NCBI GenBank assembly: GCA_938023885.1
Contig: CALJCU010000490.1
Coordinates: 1 to 5,993, forward strand
Origin: an uncultured Prevotella sp.
Lineage (GTDB): Bacteria > Bacteroidota > Bacteroidia > Bacteroidales > Bacteroidaceae
DNA: 5,993 nucleotides
Direction of reading: 5' to 3'
Shown here one piece after another: positions 1 to 5,933 of this stretch. The notes beneath the pieces were generated by a model. That model was not told where the DNA came from, ran no database searches, and saw only the letters and a list, made by a program, of their open reading frames with translations. The translations under genes were made by a program, and so were the position numbers. Every line of letters starts with the position of its first letter. Position 1 is the first letter of the stretch.

Positions 1-1108
1 TCTTTCCGTGAATCTTGCCTTTCAGCCGCGGGTCGAAGAGCAGATGGCGAAGCGTGCCGTCAACACCGGAGATGGAGAGGTTATGCATGAGCTGGTTGTA
101 GATAGGCTTATGATGGTAACCAAAAGTAAGGACGGCAACGAGGGCGTGCGGCGACAGGTGGTTGCGGGTGCAGAGACCGCAGCCGTCATGAATGACGAGG
201 GCGGTGCCGCGCATCTTAAGGGAGTCTCGGAGGAAGATACGGATGTATTTCACGCCGGCATTGGCAAGAGCGTCTGCCGACCCGTTGTTGTTGGGTTCAG
301 CAGCGTTTCCGAGGGTGTAGAGAAGACTCGTAGCCTTGGTGTTGCTGGAGTTCTTCCACATGACGCGGGTCACGCAAGACACCGGGTGCATGTAACGGAA
401 GCGGCCTGTCCACTCCTTGGACGCAGGAGCTCTGAGCTCGCAGTTGCCTTTCATGCGGACACCGGCATCGGCGAGGGCTTTCTTCATAGCCGTGCTGATG
501 GCATCAGGACCTTTGAAGAGGATGCCATAGGATGAGAATGAGAGATCCCAAGGATACCAGTGTTGCTCAGCTTTCACCTTCTCTTTGAGTTTAAGGTTCA
601 GCAGACATTCGCCGTCGATATAACGGATGCCCATTCTGCGGAGATGACGGGTGAAGATGGTCAGATCCTCAGCTCTGAGTATCGGGTCAAGGCCTGCCAT
701 GATCATGATGTCGCCGCGGAGCGTGTCCTTCTCTACCTTTCCGCGGGTGTAGAGTGTCGTACGGTAGGTGTAGTCGGCTCCGAGCTTGTTGAGAGCCGCT
801 ACACCGGCGAGGAGCTTCGTGCAGGAAGCGATAGGCTGGGCATGGTCGATGTCTACGGCGGTCACAGGCTTGTTGGCCGTGAGGTCATAGACGTACAGTC
901 CGAAACGGCCTTTCACGCGTGGCTGTGCGCAGAAAGCCTTCAAGTGCGACTGTAAGGCTGTGTCAACGTTTGCAGCAATGGCTTTCTTGTCACTCTGGTT
1001 CTCTACTGTCTCTCTGCTTTCTTTGCTTCCGCAGGCTGCTGTCGTCAGCATCAGCAGACAGAGCAAAGCGGTTGTTATCCTTGAAAAAGGCCTCTTAGAA
1101 TATTTCAT
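1..1108 (-). CDS. dacB: D-alanyl-D-alanine carboxypeptidase/endopeptidase, PBP4 (peptidase S13) family lipoprotein, 3'-truncated by the window
   Basis: This is a low-molecular-weight penicillin-binding protein that would trim or cleave D-Ala cross-links of peptidoglycan in the periplasm. Translating the minus strand from the ATG at 1108 gives 369 complete codons, and the frame stays open to the window edge. Residues 1-25 look like a lipoprotein signal peptide: basic start, hydrophobic core (ALLCLLMLTTAAC) and a lipid-attachment cysteine at C26. The three S13 active-site boxes are present. SxxK is S95-C-T-K98, SxN is S254-S-N256, and the last complete codon is K369, followed by an A, as expected for K-T-G. 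A family-like DGxGL motif (D308-G-C-G-L-C) precedes the third box. The SxxK-to-SxN distance is about 159 residues, clearly shorter than in E. coli PBP4, so the insert domains are reduced. Cysteines sit beside the catalytic serine (C96) and where DGSGLS serines are usual. No clear promoter was found upstream. The family call is firm; the symbol is by family. Confidence 0.9.
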   Translation of the reverse strand, partial: MKYSKRPFSRITTALLCLLMLTTAACGSKESRETVENQSDKKAIAANVDTALQSHLKAFCAQPRVKGRFGLYVYDLTANKPVTAVDIDHAQPIASCTKLLAGVAALNKLGADYTYRTTLYTRGKVEKDTLRGDIMIMAGLDPILRAEDLTIFTRHLRRMGIRYIDGECLLNLKLKEKVKAEQHWYPWDLSFSSYGILFKGPDAISTAMKKALADAGVRMKGNCELRAPASKEWTGRFRYMHPVSCVTRVMWKNSSNTKATSLLYTLGNAAEPNNNGSADALANAGVKYIRIFLRDSLKMRGTALVIHDGCGLCTRNHLSPHALVAVLTFGYHHKPIYNQLMHNLSISGVDGTLRHLLFDPRLKGKIHGK

Positions 1109-1152
1109 TCTCGAAAAAACATATCTTGTTGTTGTATGTGTATCTGTGGCTG

Positions 1153-1171
1153 GCCGTCACTGTATGACGGC
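1153..1171. repeat. Stem-loop, 7-bp perfect stem with 5-base loop
   Basis: GCCGTCA (1153-1159) and TGACGGC (1165-1171) are exact reverse complements separated by five bases. The hairpin lies about 45 bases before the PBP4-like start codon, within its probable 5' leader. There is no U-tract after it on either strand, so it is not a classical intrinsic terminator. It could be an mRNA leader structure or part of a bipartite termination region with the neighbouring hairpin. Confidence 0.55.
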
Positions 1172-1189
1172 TTACCCGACATGTATCTT

Positions 1190-1212
1190 AGGGCGGGAGC
1201 TGGATCCGCCCT
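1190..1212. terminator. GC-rich stem-loop downstream of nadC, possible terminator
   Basis: AGGGCGG (1190-1196) and CCGCCCT (1206-1212) form a perfect 7-bp GC-rich stem around a 9-base loop. It lies 85 bases after the nadC stop in the direction of transcription. The stability and position would suit a transcript end for the nad operon. No run of U follows the stem on the minus strand, so the terminator reading is an inference; a simple mRNA structure is equally possible. Confidence 0.35.
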
Positions 1213-1227
1213 TACGTCAGGTCCATC

Positions 1228-1284
1228 GTGTGTCGAACGTTGCACGATCGCCGGCCGGTCATCAGAGGATTGTGTGTCGAACGT
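1228..1284. repeat. 13-base direct repeat, 44-base period
   Basis: GTGTGTCGAACGT occurs exactly at 1228-1240 and again at 1272-1284. Similarity continues weakly beyond the exact match: a GAT lies at the same offset after each copy and a T two bases before each. This looks like a decayed tandem duplication or a pair of protein-binding sites just downstream of nadC. No function can be assigned from the sequence. Confidence 0.6.
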
Positions 1285-1297
1285 CGGAAGATGGCAG

Positions 1298-2206
1298 TCA
1301 GACGGAGAGCTTCGATGATCCTTTGGCTTTGAGGCTCATGTCTAAAGCTTTGACGCTGTGAGTGAGCGCACCGAAGGAGATGAAGTCGACACCGGCTTTG
1401 GCATAAGGAATCATGGTGTCGAAGGTGATGCCTCCCGACGACTCTGTCTCGATGTGGGCCAGCGTGCCGTCGGTGTTCTTCGCAGCATGGACGAGCTCCA
1501 CGGCTTTCACAGTGTCGGCAGGAGTGAAGTTGTCGAACATGATACGGTCGGGCAGGTCTTTGACGGCCTGCTGCAGTTCGGTGAAGTCGCGTACCTCACA
1601 TTCTATCTTTAGGTCGAGCCCTTTGTCCTTGCAGTATTGTCGGGCACGTGCGATGGCGCTGTGCACGCCGCCGCAGAAGTCGATATGGTTGTCCTTGAGC
1701 AGGATCATGTCGAAGAGTCCGATGCGGTGGTTTATGCCGCCTCCGATGCGTACGGCCTCCTTCTCGAGCATACGCATGCCTGGTGTGGTCTTGCGGGTAT
1801 CGAGGACGCGTGTCTTGGTGCCTGCGTCGATGAGTGCCTGCTGGTAACGGTGTGCCATGGTGGCGATGCCGCTCATGCGTTGGCAGATGTTGAGCATGAG
1901 ACGCTCGGTGGTGAGAAGGCTCTGTTCACAACCGCTGACGGAGAGCACGATGTCACCGGGACGTACGTGGTCGCCGTCGTGCATGTGCATCGTGACCCTC
2001 AGGTCGGGGTCGAAACGATGGAAGACCTCTTTGGCGGCACGCTCGCCGGCAAAGATACCTTCTTCCTTGATCATCAGTTCACTCTCGCCCATGGCATCCT
2101 TGGGGATACAGCAGAGGGTTGTGTGGTCGCCGTCGCCGATATCCTCAGCAAAAGCGAGGTCGATGAGACGGTCGGTAAGTTCTTTTTCTGTTTGCTTGTA
2201 GTTCAT
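1298..2206 (-). CDS. nadC: Nicotinate-nucleotide pyrophosphorylase (carboxylating), quinolinate phosphoribosyltransferase
   Basis: This cytoplasmic enzyme converts quinolinate and PRPP to nicotinate mononucleotide, CO2 and pyrophosphate, the last step of de novo synthesis before the shared NAD pathway. The 302-residue protein is of normal family length. Family signatures are in order: FAEDIGDGDHTT (19-30), ER..LN..QR.SGIAT (101-116), the substrate-binding stretch around L135-D-T-R-K-T-T-P-G143 and the glycine-rich R153-I-G-G-G-I-N159, then the conserved LLKDNHI (169-175). Later come KIECEV, IMFDNF, the ETESSGGI block and the C-terminal FISFGALTHS. The ATG at 2206 is 7 bases after the nadA stop (TAG directly followed by an in-frame TAA), so translation is probably coupled. 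The start fits the family N-terminus; no strong Shine-Dalgarno is visible, as is usual in Bacteroidota. Nothing is missing or odd. Confidence 0.97.
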   Translation of the reverse strand: MNYKQTEKELTDRLIDLAFAEDIGDGDHTTLCCIPKDAMGESELMIKEEGIFAGERAAKEVFHRFDPDLRVTMHMHDGDHVRPGDIVLSVSGCEQSLLTTERLMLNICQRMSGIATMAHRYQQALIDAGTKTRVLDTRKTTPGMRMLEKEAVRIGGGINHRIGLFDMILLKDNHIDFCGGVHSAIARARQYCKDKGLDLKIECEVRDFTELQQAVKDLPDRIMFDNFTPADTVKAVELVHAAKNTDGTLAHIETESSGGITFDTMIPYAKAGVDFISFGALTHSVKALDMSLKAKGSSKLSV

Positions 2207-2213
2207 GTCGTTA

Positions 2214-3200
2214 CTATGAAAGGCTTAACATTTTCTCGATTGGTTTCACGGCTTCGCGTGCTATGTCAGATGGGATGGAGACCTGTGGCTGCATTGTCTC
2301 GAGGCAGAAGATGATCTTTTCAAGCGTGTTGAGCTTCATAAACTCACACTCGTTGCAGGAGCAGGAAGCGGGGACGCCGCCTTCGGCTAGCGATGTGCCG
2401 ATGCCGTTCTCGCCTTCGGTCACCTCCGGCGGAACGGGAATGAACACCTGATCAGGGCACTGCTTGCGCATCCCGAAAAGAATACCGGCCTCTGTGGCAA
2501 CGATAAACTGCTTCTGCTCAGGGTGCGCCTTGGCATAGGTGAGCATGCTTGCCGTGGATCCTTTCACGTCGGAGACAGCCAGTACAGGCGCTTTGCACTC
2601 TAAGTGTGCCATGACGATGGCGCCGGGATATTGCCGTTTCAGTGCAAGGACTGCACCGACGGAGAACTTCTCGTGAACATGGCAGCCACCGTTCCAAAGG
2701 AGCATCTTCCGCCCCGAGATGGAGTTGATGTAGTTGCCGAGATTGTAGTCGGGACAGAAGATCAACTTTTCGTCTTTTGGCAGACTGTTGATGACCTTCA
2801 CGGCATTGCCGGAGGTGACGCAGCAGTCGGACAGGGCTTTCACGGCTGCCGTGGTGTTGACATAACTGATGACTTTATAGCCCGGATGTTCATTCTTGTA
2901 GGCTGCGAGGTCGTGTGCGTTGCAACTGTCAGCAAGGGAGCAGCCGGCTGCCGGGTCAGGCTCCAGCACGATCTTGTCTGGTGACAGCAGCTTACAGGTC
3001 TCAGCCATGAAATGCACGCCGCACATGACGAGTACGGGAGCATCGGTCTCTGCCGCCTTGCGGGCGAGGGCGAGGGAGTCACCGATGAAGTCAGCCGCCT
3101 CCTGTATCTCTGGCCGGGTATAATAATGAGCGAGGATCAGCGCATGCTTCTCCTTTACTAATTTCTTTAATCTATCTTTTAGGTTCTCTATTTTTTCCAT
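2214..3200 (-). CDS. nadA: Quinolinate synthase (4Fe-4S enzyme)
   Basis: NadA condenses iminoaspartate, made by NadB, with dihydroxyacetone phosphate to give quinolinate, using an oxygen-sensitive [4Fe-4S] cluster. The 328-residue protein shows the family's triplicated layout. It starts with LAHYYTRPEIQ (23-33) and DFIGDSL (37-43). The three cluster-ligand cysteines are, by motif, C87 in AGCSLADSC, C173 in WNGGCHVHE and C285 in CNECEFMKLNTLEK. HLEC (199-202) and DVKGSTASML (211-220) are the expected conserved blocks. A CxCxxC arrangement (C280, C282, C285) sits at the third ligand site, similar to the extra cysteines of some family members. The ATG at 3200 follows the 85-base gap with the large stem-loop, and no TTTG/TAnnTTTG promoter was seen there, so expression probably depends on readthrough from nadB. 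The protein appears complete. Confidence 0.97.
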   Translation of the reverse strand: MEKIENLKDRLKKLVKEKHALILAHYYTRPEIQEAADFIGDSLALARKAAETDAPVLVMCGVHFMAETCKLLSPDKIVLEPDPAAGCSLADSCNAHDLAAYKNEHPGYKVISYVNTTAAVKALSDCCVTSGNAVKVINSLPKDEKLIFCPDYNLGNYINSISGRKMLLWNGGCHVHEKFSVGAVLALKRQYPGAIVMAHLECKAPVLAVSDVKGSTASMLTYAKAHPEQKQFIVATEAGILFGMRKQCPDQVFIPVPPEVTEGENGIGTSLAEGGVPASCSCNECEFMKLNTLEKIIFCLETMQPQVSIPSDIAREAVKPIEKMLSLS

Positions 3201-3228
3201 GGTGATTATCGATACGATTTATTGTTTA

Positions 3229-3279
3229 TCCCTTTAATTTAATCCCCTCCCAAAAGGGGAGGGGATTAAATTAAAGGGA
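3229..3279. repeat. Perfect 23-bp inverted repeat (stem-loop) between nadB and nadA
   Basis: Positions 3229-3251 and 3257-3279 are exact reverse complements around a 5-base loop. Each arm has two parts: an AT-rich outer half (TCCCTTTAATTTAAT) and a GC-rich inner half (CCCCTCCC). The element starts 6 bases after the nadB stop and ends 28 bases before the nadA start. The transcript leaving the stem continues UAAACAAUAA with no U-tract, so it is not a typical intrinsic terminator. It may instead be an interspersed palindromic repeat, an mRNA-processing or 3'-stabilising structure for nadB, or a partial attenuator that lowers nadA-nadC expression relative to nadB. The structure itself is certain; the role is open. 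Confidence 0.9.
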
Positions 3280-3285
3280 ATGGCT

Positions 3286-4872
3286 TTATATCTCTCTCGG
3301 TTTTGGCAGGTAGTCCACATTATAGTGCAGGCCGCGGCTCTCATGGCGCTCCATAGCTTGGCGGGTGATGAGGTAACCGACATTGATCATGTTACGGAGC
3401 TCGCAGATGTCGCGTGTAGGCTTGACACGGCGGAAGAGATCCTCAGTTTCTTCGTACAGCATGTCAAGACGGGTCCATGCTCGCTTGAGACGCAGGTTGG
3501 AACGCACGATGCCGACATAAGTTGACATGACCTGACCCACTTCTCTTTCGTCCTGGGTGATGAGCACCTTCTCCTCGTTGGTGAGTGTGCCGAGGTCGTT
3601 CCACTCCGGTACGTTCCCCTGAAACTTATAGTTGTCGATGTTTGCGATGGCATGCTCGGCAGCACTCTTGGCGTAGACGACGGCTTCGACGAGCGAGTTG
3701 GACGCCAGGCGGTTGCCGCCGTGCAGACCCGTGCAGGAACATTCGCCCACGGCATAGAGACGATGGATGGAGCTCTCGCCGTTGAGGTCGACCTTGATGC
3801 CGCCGCACACGTAATGGGCAGAGGGACAGACCGGTATCATCTGCCTCGTGATGTCGATACCGATGGAGAGACATTTCTCATAGATATGCGGGAAATGCCT
3901 TTTCGTCTCCTCCGGGTCTTTCATCGTCACGTCGAGGCAGACGTGATCGAGACCGTGGATCTTCATCTCATGGTCGATGGCGCGAGCCACGATGTCGCGG
4001 GGGGCGAGGGAGAGACGCGGATCGTATTTCTGCATGAACTCCGTGCCGTCGGGGAGTTTGAGGACGGCGCCGTAGCCACGCATAGCCTCTGTGATGAGGA
4101 AGGCGGGGTGAGTCTCGGCAGGGTTGTAGAGCACCGTGGGATGGAACTGTACAAACTCCATGTCCTTCACCGTACCCTTGGCACGGTATGCCATGGCAAT
4201 GCCGTCGCCTGTGGCGATGCTCGGATTAGAAGTCGTGGCGTAGACAGCACCTGTGCCGCCGGTGGCCATGAGCGTGACGCGAGAGAGATAGGTGTCGACT
4301 TTCTGTGTGTCGGGGTTGATGACGTAGGCACCGTAGCACTCGATGTCCGGCGTGCGGCGTGTCACCTCCTGGCCGAGGTGGTGCTGAGTGATGATTTCCA
4401 CGGCGAAGTGGTTCTCAAGGACCGTGATGTCGGGGTTGTTGCGCACAGCAGCCATCAGTCCGCGCTGAATCTCGAAGCCCGTGTCGTCCTGGTGGTGAAG
4501 AATACGGAACTCGGAATGACCGCCCTCACGGTGCAGGTCGTAGGATCCGTCGGCTTTCTTGTCGAAGTTGACACCCCATTGTACGAGGTCTTTGATAGCG
4601 TCGGGTGCGTTTCGCACTACGTGCTCCACCGCCTTGGGGTCGGAGAGCCGGTCACCGGCGACCATCGTGTCGTGGATATGCTTGTCGAAATTGTCCACGG
4701 CGAGGTTCGTGACGGAGGCGATGCCACCTTGTGCCTTGGCTGTGTTAGCCTCGTCAAGGGTAGTCTTGCAGATGATGGCGACGGTGCCTTTGTGGACTTT
4801 AGCTACTTTGAGGGCAAAACTCATACCGGCTACGCCACCGCCGATGATGAGAAAATCGTAATGATATATCAT
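3286..4872 (-). CDS. nadB: L-aspartate oxidase (FAD-dependent)
   Basis: NadB oxidises L-aspartate to iminoaspartate, reducing FAD, and hands the unstable product to NadA. The 528-residue protein has the usual length of the fumarate reductase/succinate dehydrogenase flavoprotein-like family. The N-terminal FAD-binding GxGxxG motif is G11-G-G-V-A-G16. Other family blocks are AKAQGGIA (45-52), REGGHS (115-120) with RILHHQDDTG (123-132), ATGGTGAVY (203-211), FVQFHPT (240-246), TEAMRGYGA (261-269), LAPRDIVARAID (289-300), HYVCGGI (353-359) and CTGLHGGNRLASNSLVE (380-396). H244, R292, H353 and R388 lie in the blocks that supply the family's active-site residues. The frame stays open 90 codons upstream into the transporter gene. 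The ATG at 4872 is chosen because it puts the Rossmann motif at residue 11 and lies 5 bases after the transporter stop. The two genes are almost certainly co-transcribed. Confidence 0.97.
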   Translation of the reverse strand: MIYHYDFLIIGGGVAGMSFALKVAKVHKGTVAIICKTTLDEANTAKAQGGIASVTNLAVDNFDKHIHDTMVAGDRLSDPKAVEHVVRNAPDAIKDLVQWGVNFDKKADGSYDLHREGGHSEFRILHHQDDTGFEIQRGLMAAVRNNPDITVLENHFAVEIITQHHLGQEVTRRTPDIECYGAYVINPDTQKVDTYLSRVTLMATGGTGAVYATTSNPSIATGDGIAMAYRAKGTVKDMEFVQFHPTVLYNPAETHPAFLITEAMRGYGAVLKLPDGTEFMQKYDPRLSLAPRDIVARAIDHEMKIHGLDHVCLDVTMKDPEETKRHFPHIYEKCLSIGIDITRQMIPVCPSAHYVCGGIKVDLNGESSIHRLYAVGECSCTGLHGGNRLASNSLVEAVVYAKSAAEHAIANIDNYKFQGNVPEWNDLGTLTNEEKVLITQDEREVGQVMSTYVGIVRSNLRLKRAWTRLDMLYEETEDLFRRVKPTRDICELRNMINVGYLITRQAMERHESRGLHYNVDYLPKPREI

Positions 4873-4877
4873 TATAT

Positions 4878-5810
4878 TTAGGTGTTTTTTGATGCTTGTT
4901 GTTTTGCAGGGTCGTTTCTTAGGATGATGAGGATGACGGCTGAGAGGATAAGCACGATGCCACAGAAGAGACGCAGCGTGAAGTCCTCGCCGAAGAGGCA
5001 GCAGGAAATGGCTACGGCCGTGACGGGCTCGACGGCTCCCATGATAGCCGTTGGGGTGGCGCCGATGAGCTTGATGGCGATATTGATGAGGAAGAGACTG
5101 CCTACGGTGGGCAGCCATGCGAGCTGGATGCCCCAGATCCACTGTGTGCCATGGAGCAGTTGGAGCCGCTCTCCTTTAAATGACATGAAGATGATAAGCG
5201 CGAGCCAGCCGAAGAAGACAACCCAGGCGGTGAACTTCTCGCTTGACATGCCTTCGACCTTGAACTGTTTTACATAAACGATGTAAAGGGCATAGAGCAA
5301 GGAGGAGAAGAGGACGAGAATAACGCCTGTGGCTGAAAGGGTGGTGCCGCCGTTGCCGCTTCCACGATAGAGCAGGGCGATACCTGAGACGGCGAGAAGG
5401 ATGGCAAGGGTGGTACGCCAGTTGATGCGCTCGTGATAGAACATGACCATGATAATGGCAGTCATGATGGGGTAGGAGAAAAGAATGGTGGAAGCGACAC
5501 CGGCGTTCATGTAATGGAAACTCTCATACAATGTGAGAGAGGACATGGAGAACATCGCGCCGAGAATGGCGAGCTTGATAGCATGACCCCATTTGATCTT
5601 CAGTGATTCGCCACGCACGAGGAGCCAGATAATGAAGGTGATGACGGAGATGCCATAGCGATGGAAGAGAACGGAGCCGGAGTTGATACCGTCGGCATAG
5701 AGTGGCAATGTACCTAAGGGGTTGGTGCCATAGAAGACGGCGGCAAGGATGCCGGCAGCGAAACCTTTCACACGTAAGCCCATCCAGGACCGATGACTTG
5801 GCAATTCCAT
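4878..5810 (-). CDS. EamA/DMT-superfamily 10-TM transporter, substrate unknown
   Basis: This is an inner-membrane protein of the drug/metabolite transporter superfamily. The 310 residues hold about ten hydrophobic segments in two EamA repeats, roughly residues 14-148 and 158-297. The end of the first repeat shows the familiar YMNAGVASTILFSYP...HE arrangement, with P114 in the fourth helix and E127 just after it. The second repeat has the matching IGATPTAIMGAVEPV...FGED block. The C-terminus is short, basic and hydrophilic. The ATG at 5810 lies about 20 bases downstream of a good promoter and after an A-rich stretch (AGAAAAG); an ATG at 5783 (residue 10) is an alternative start. It is the first gene of the unit leading into nadB. 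That position hints at transport of a NAD precursor, an amino acid or a related metabolite, but the family's substrate range is wide and the sequence does not settle it. Confidence 0.93.
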   Translation of the reverse strand: MELPSHRSWMGLRVKGFAAGILAAVFYGTNPLGTLPLYADGINSGSVLFHRYGISVITFIIWLLVRGESLKIKWGHAIKLAILGAMFSMSSLTLYESFHYMNAGVASTILFSYPIMTAIIMVMFYHERINWRTTLAILLAVSGIALLYRGSGNGGTTLSATGVILVLFSSLLYALYIVYVKQFKVEGMSSEKFTAWVVFFGWLALIIFMSFKGERLQLLHGTQWIWGIQLAWLPTVGSLFLINIAIKLIGATPTAIMGAVEPVTAVAISCCLFGEDFTLRLFCGIVLILSAVILIILRNDPAKQQASKNT

Positions 5811-5831
5811 GATTCTTTTCTGCTAATTCGC

Positions 5832-5888
5832 GGCAAAGTTACAGATAATTGCAAATATCTCCAAAATATATCGTAATTATCCTTTGCC
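5832..5888. promoter_or_regulatory. Interrupted inverted repeat spanning the promoter, possible operator
   Basis: On the plus strand, GGCAAAG (5832-5838) and GATAATT (5844-5850) are matched in order by AATTATC (5875-5881) and CTTTGCC (5882-5888). This makes 14 paired positions with a five-base bulge on one side and a 24-base centre. The left arm overlaps the -7 box and the centre contains the -33 box. It could be an operator for a repressor of the transporter-nad unit, or a transcript-end hairpin for the upstream gene. It does not match any NAD-regulator site (NrtR, NiaR, NadR) that I recognise. Confidence 0.4.
5834..5865 (-). promoter_or_regulatory. Bacteroidota-type promoter (-33 TTTG, -7 TAnnTTTG) for the transporter-nadBAC unit
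   Basis: On the minus strand TTTG (complement of 5862-5865) is followed after exactly 20 bases by TAACTTTG (complement of 5834-5841). This is a full match to the known Bacteroidetes primary-sigma consensus and its spacing. Transcription would begin around 5828, giving a leader of about 20 bases before the transporter ATG at 5810. A second TTTG in the spacer is too close to the -7 box to serve. It is the only clear promoter found in the window, so it probably drives the transporter, nadB, nadA and nadC. Confidence 0.8.
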
Positions 5889-5901
5889 AAGCAGAGAAGG
5901 A

Positions 5902-5929
5902 AGCGCTTCTAAAGCAGCATAGAAGTGCC
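5902..5929 (-). terminator. Weak stem-loop after the upstream gene, possible terminator
   Basis: CTTCTA (5906-5911) and TAGAAG (5920-5925) pair exactly around an 8-base loop. Two further G-C pairs and a possible wobble follow after one mismatch. In the minus-strand transcript the stem begins a few bases after the stop codon at 5934-5936 and is followed by a pyrimidine-rich stretch rather than a clean U-tract. It partly overlaps the 10-base palindrome GAAGCGCTTC (5900-5909). Its position suits termination of the upstream gene, but the evidence is thin. Confidence 0.3.
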
Positions 5930-5933
5930 AGAA

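Larger units (their letters stand above)
1109..1297. other. Intergenic region nadC-dacB with stem-loops and a direct repeat
   Basis: This 189-base gap has no convincing gene on either strand. It holds two GC-rich stem-loops (1153-1171 and 1190-1212) and a 13-base direct repeat (1228-1240 and 1272-1284), all listed separately. I could not find a TTTG/TAnnTTTG promoter reading into the PBP4-like gene. It is therefore unclear whether that gene has its own promoter or depends on readthrough from nadC. Confidence 0.6.

Noticed and set aside
8..955. Plus-strand open frames at 8-535 and 560-955
   Set aside because: They are opposite the PBP4-like gene, which carries all expected catalytic motifs on the minus strand; the plus-strand translations show no domain.
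1116..1123. TATGTTTT on the minus strand as a -7 box for the PBP4-like gene
   Set aside because: The last base does not match TAnnTTTG, there is no TTTG about 20 bases upstream, and transcription would start almost at the ATG.
1212..1262. 16-codon minus-strand frame (ATG at 1262, TAA at 1212-1214) just before the GC-rich stem-loop, possible leader peptide
   Set aside because: It has no run of regulatory codons, no visible ribosome-binding site and no promoter; a frame this short is expected by chance.
3652..4881. Long 409-codon open frame on the plus strand opposite nadB
   Set aside because: It is antisense to a protein with all L-aspartate oxidase motifs. Its translation has no recognisable domain, and long antisense frames are common opposite genes with strong codon bias.
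4873..5142. 90-codon upstream extension of the nadB frame
   Set aside because: It overlaps the transporter gene in another frame, is rich in Arg/His/Pro as shadow frames are, and precedes the N-terminal FAD motif that should lie about ten residues from the start.
5879..5886. TTTG near 5883-5886 on the plus strand as a divergent promoter
   Set aside because: The spacing in TATCCTTTG is one base too long for the -7 consensus, there is no upstream TTTG on that strand, and no plus-strand gene follows. It arises from the symmetry of the inverted repeat.
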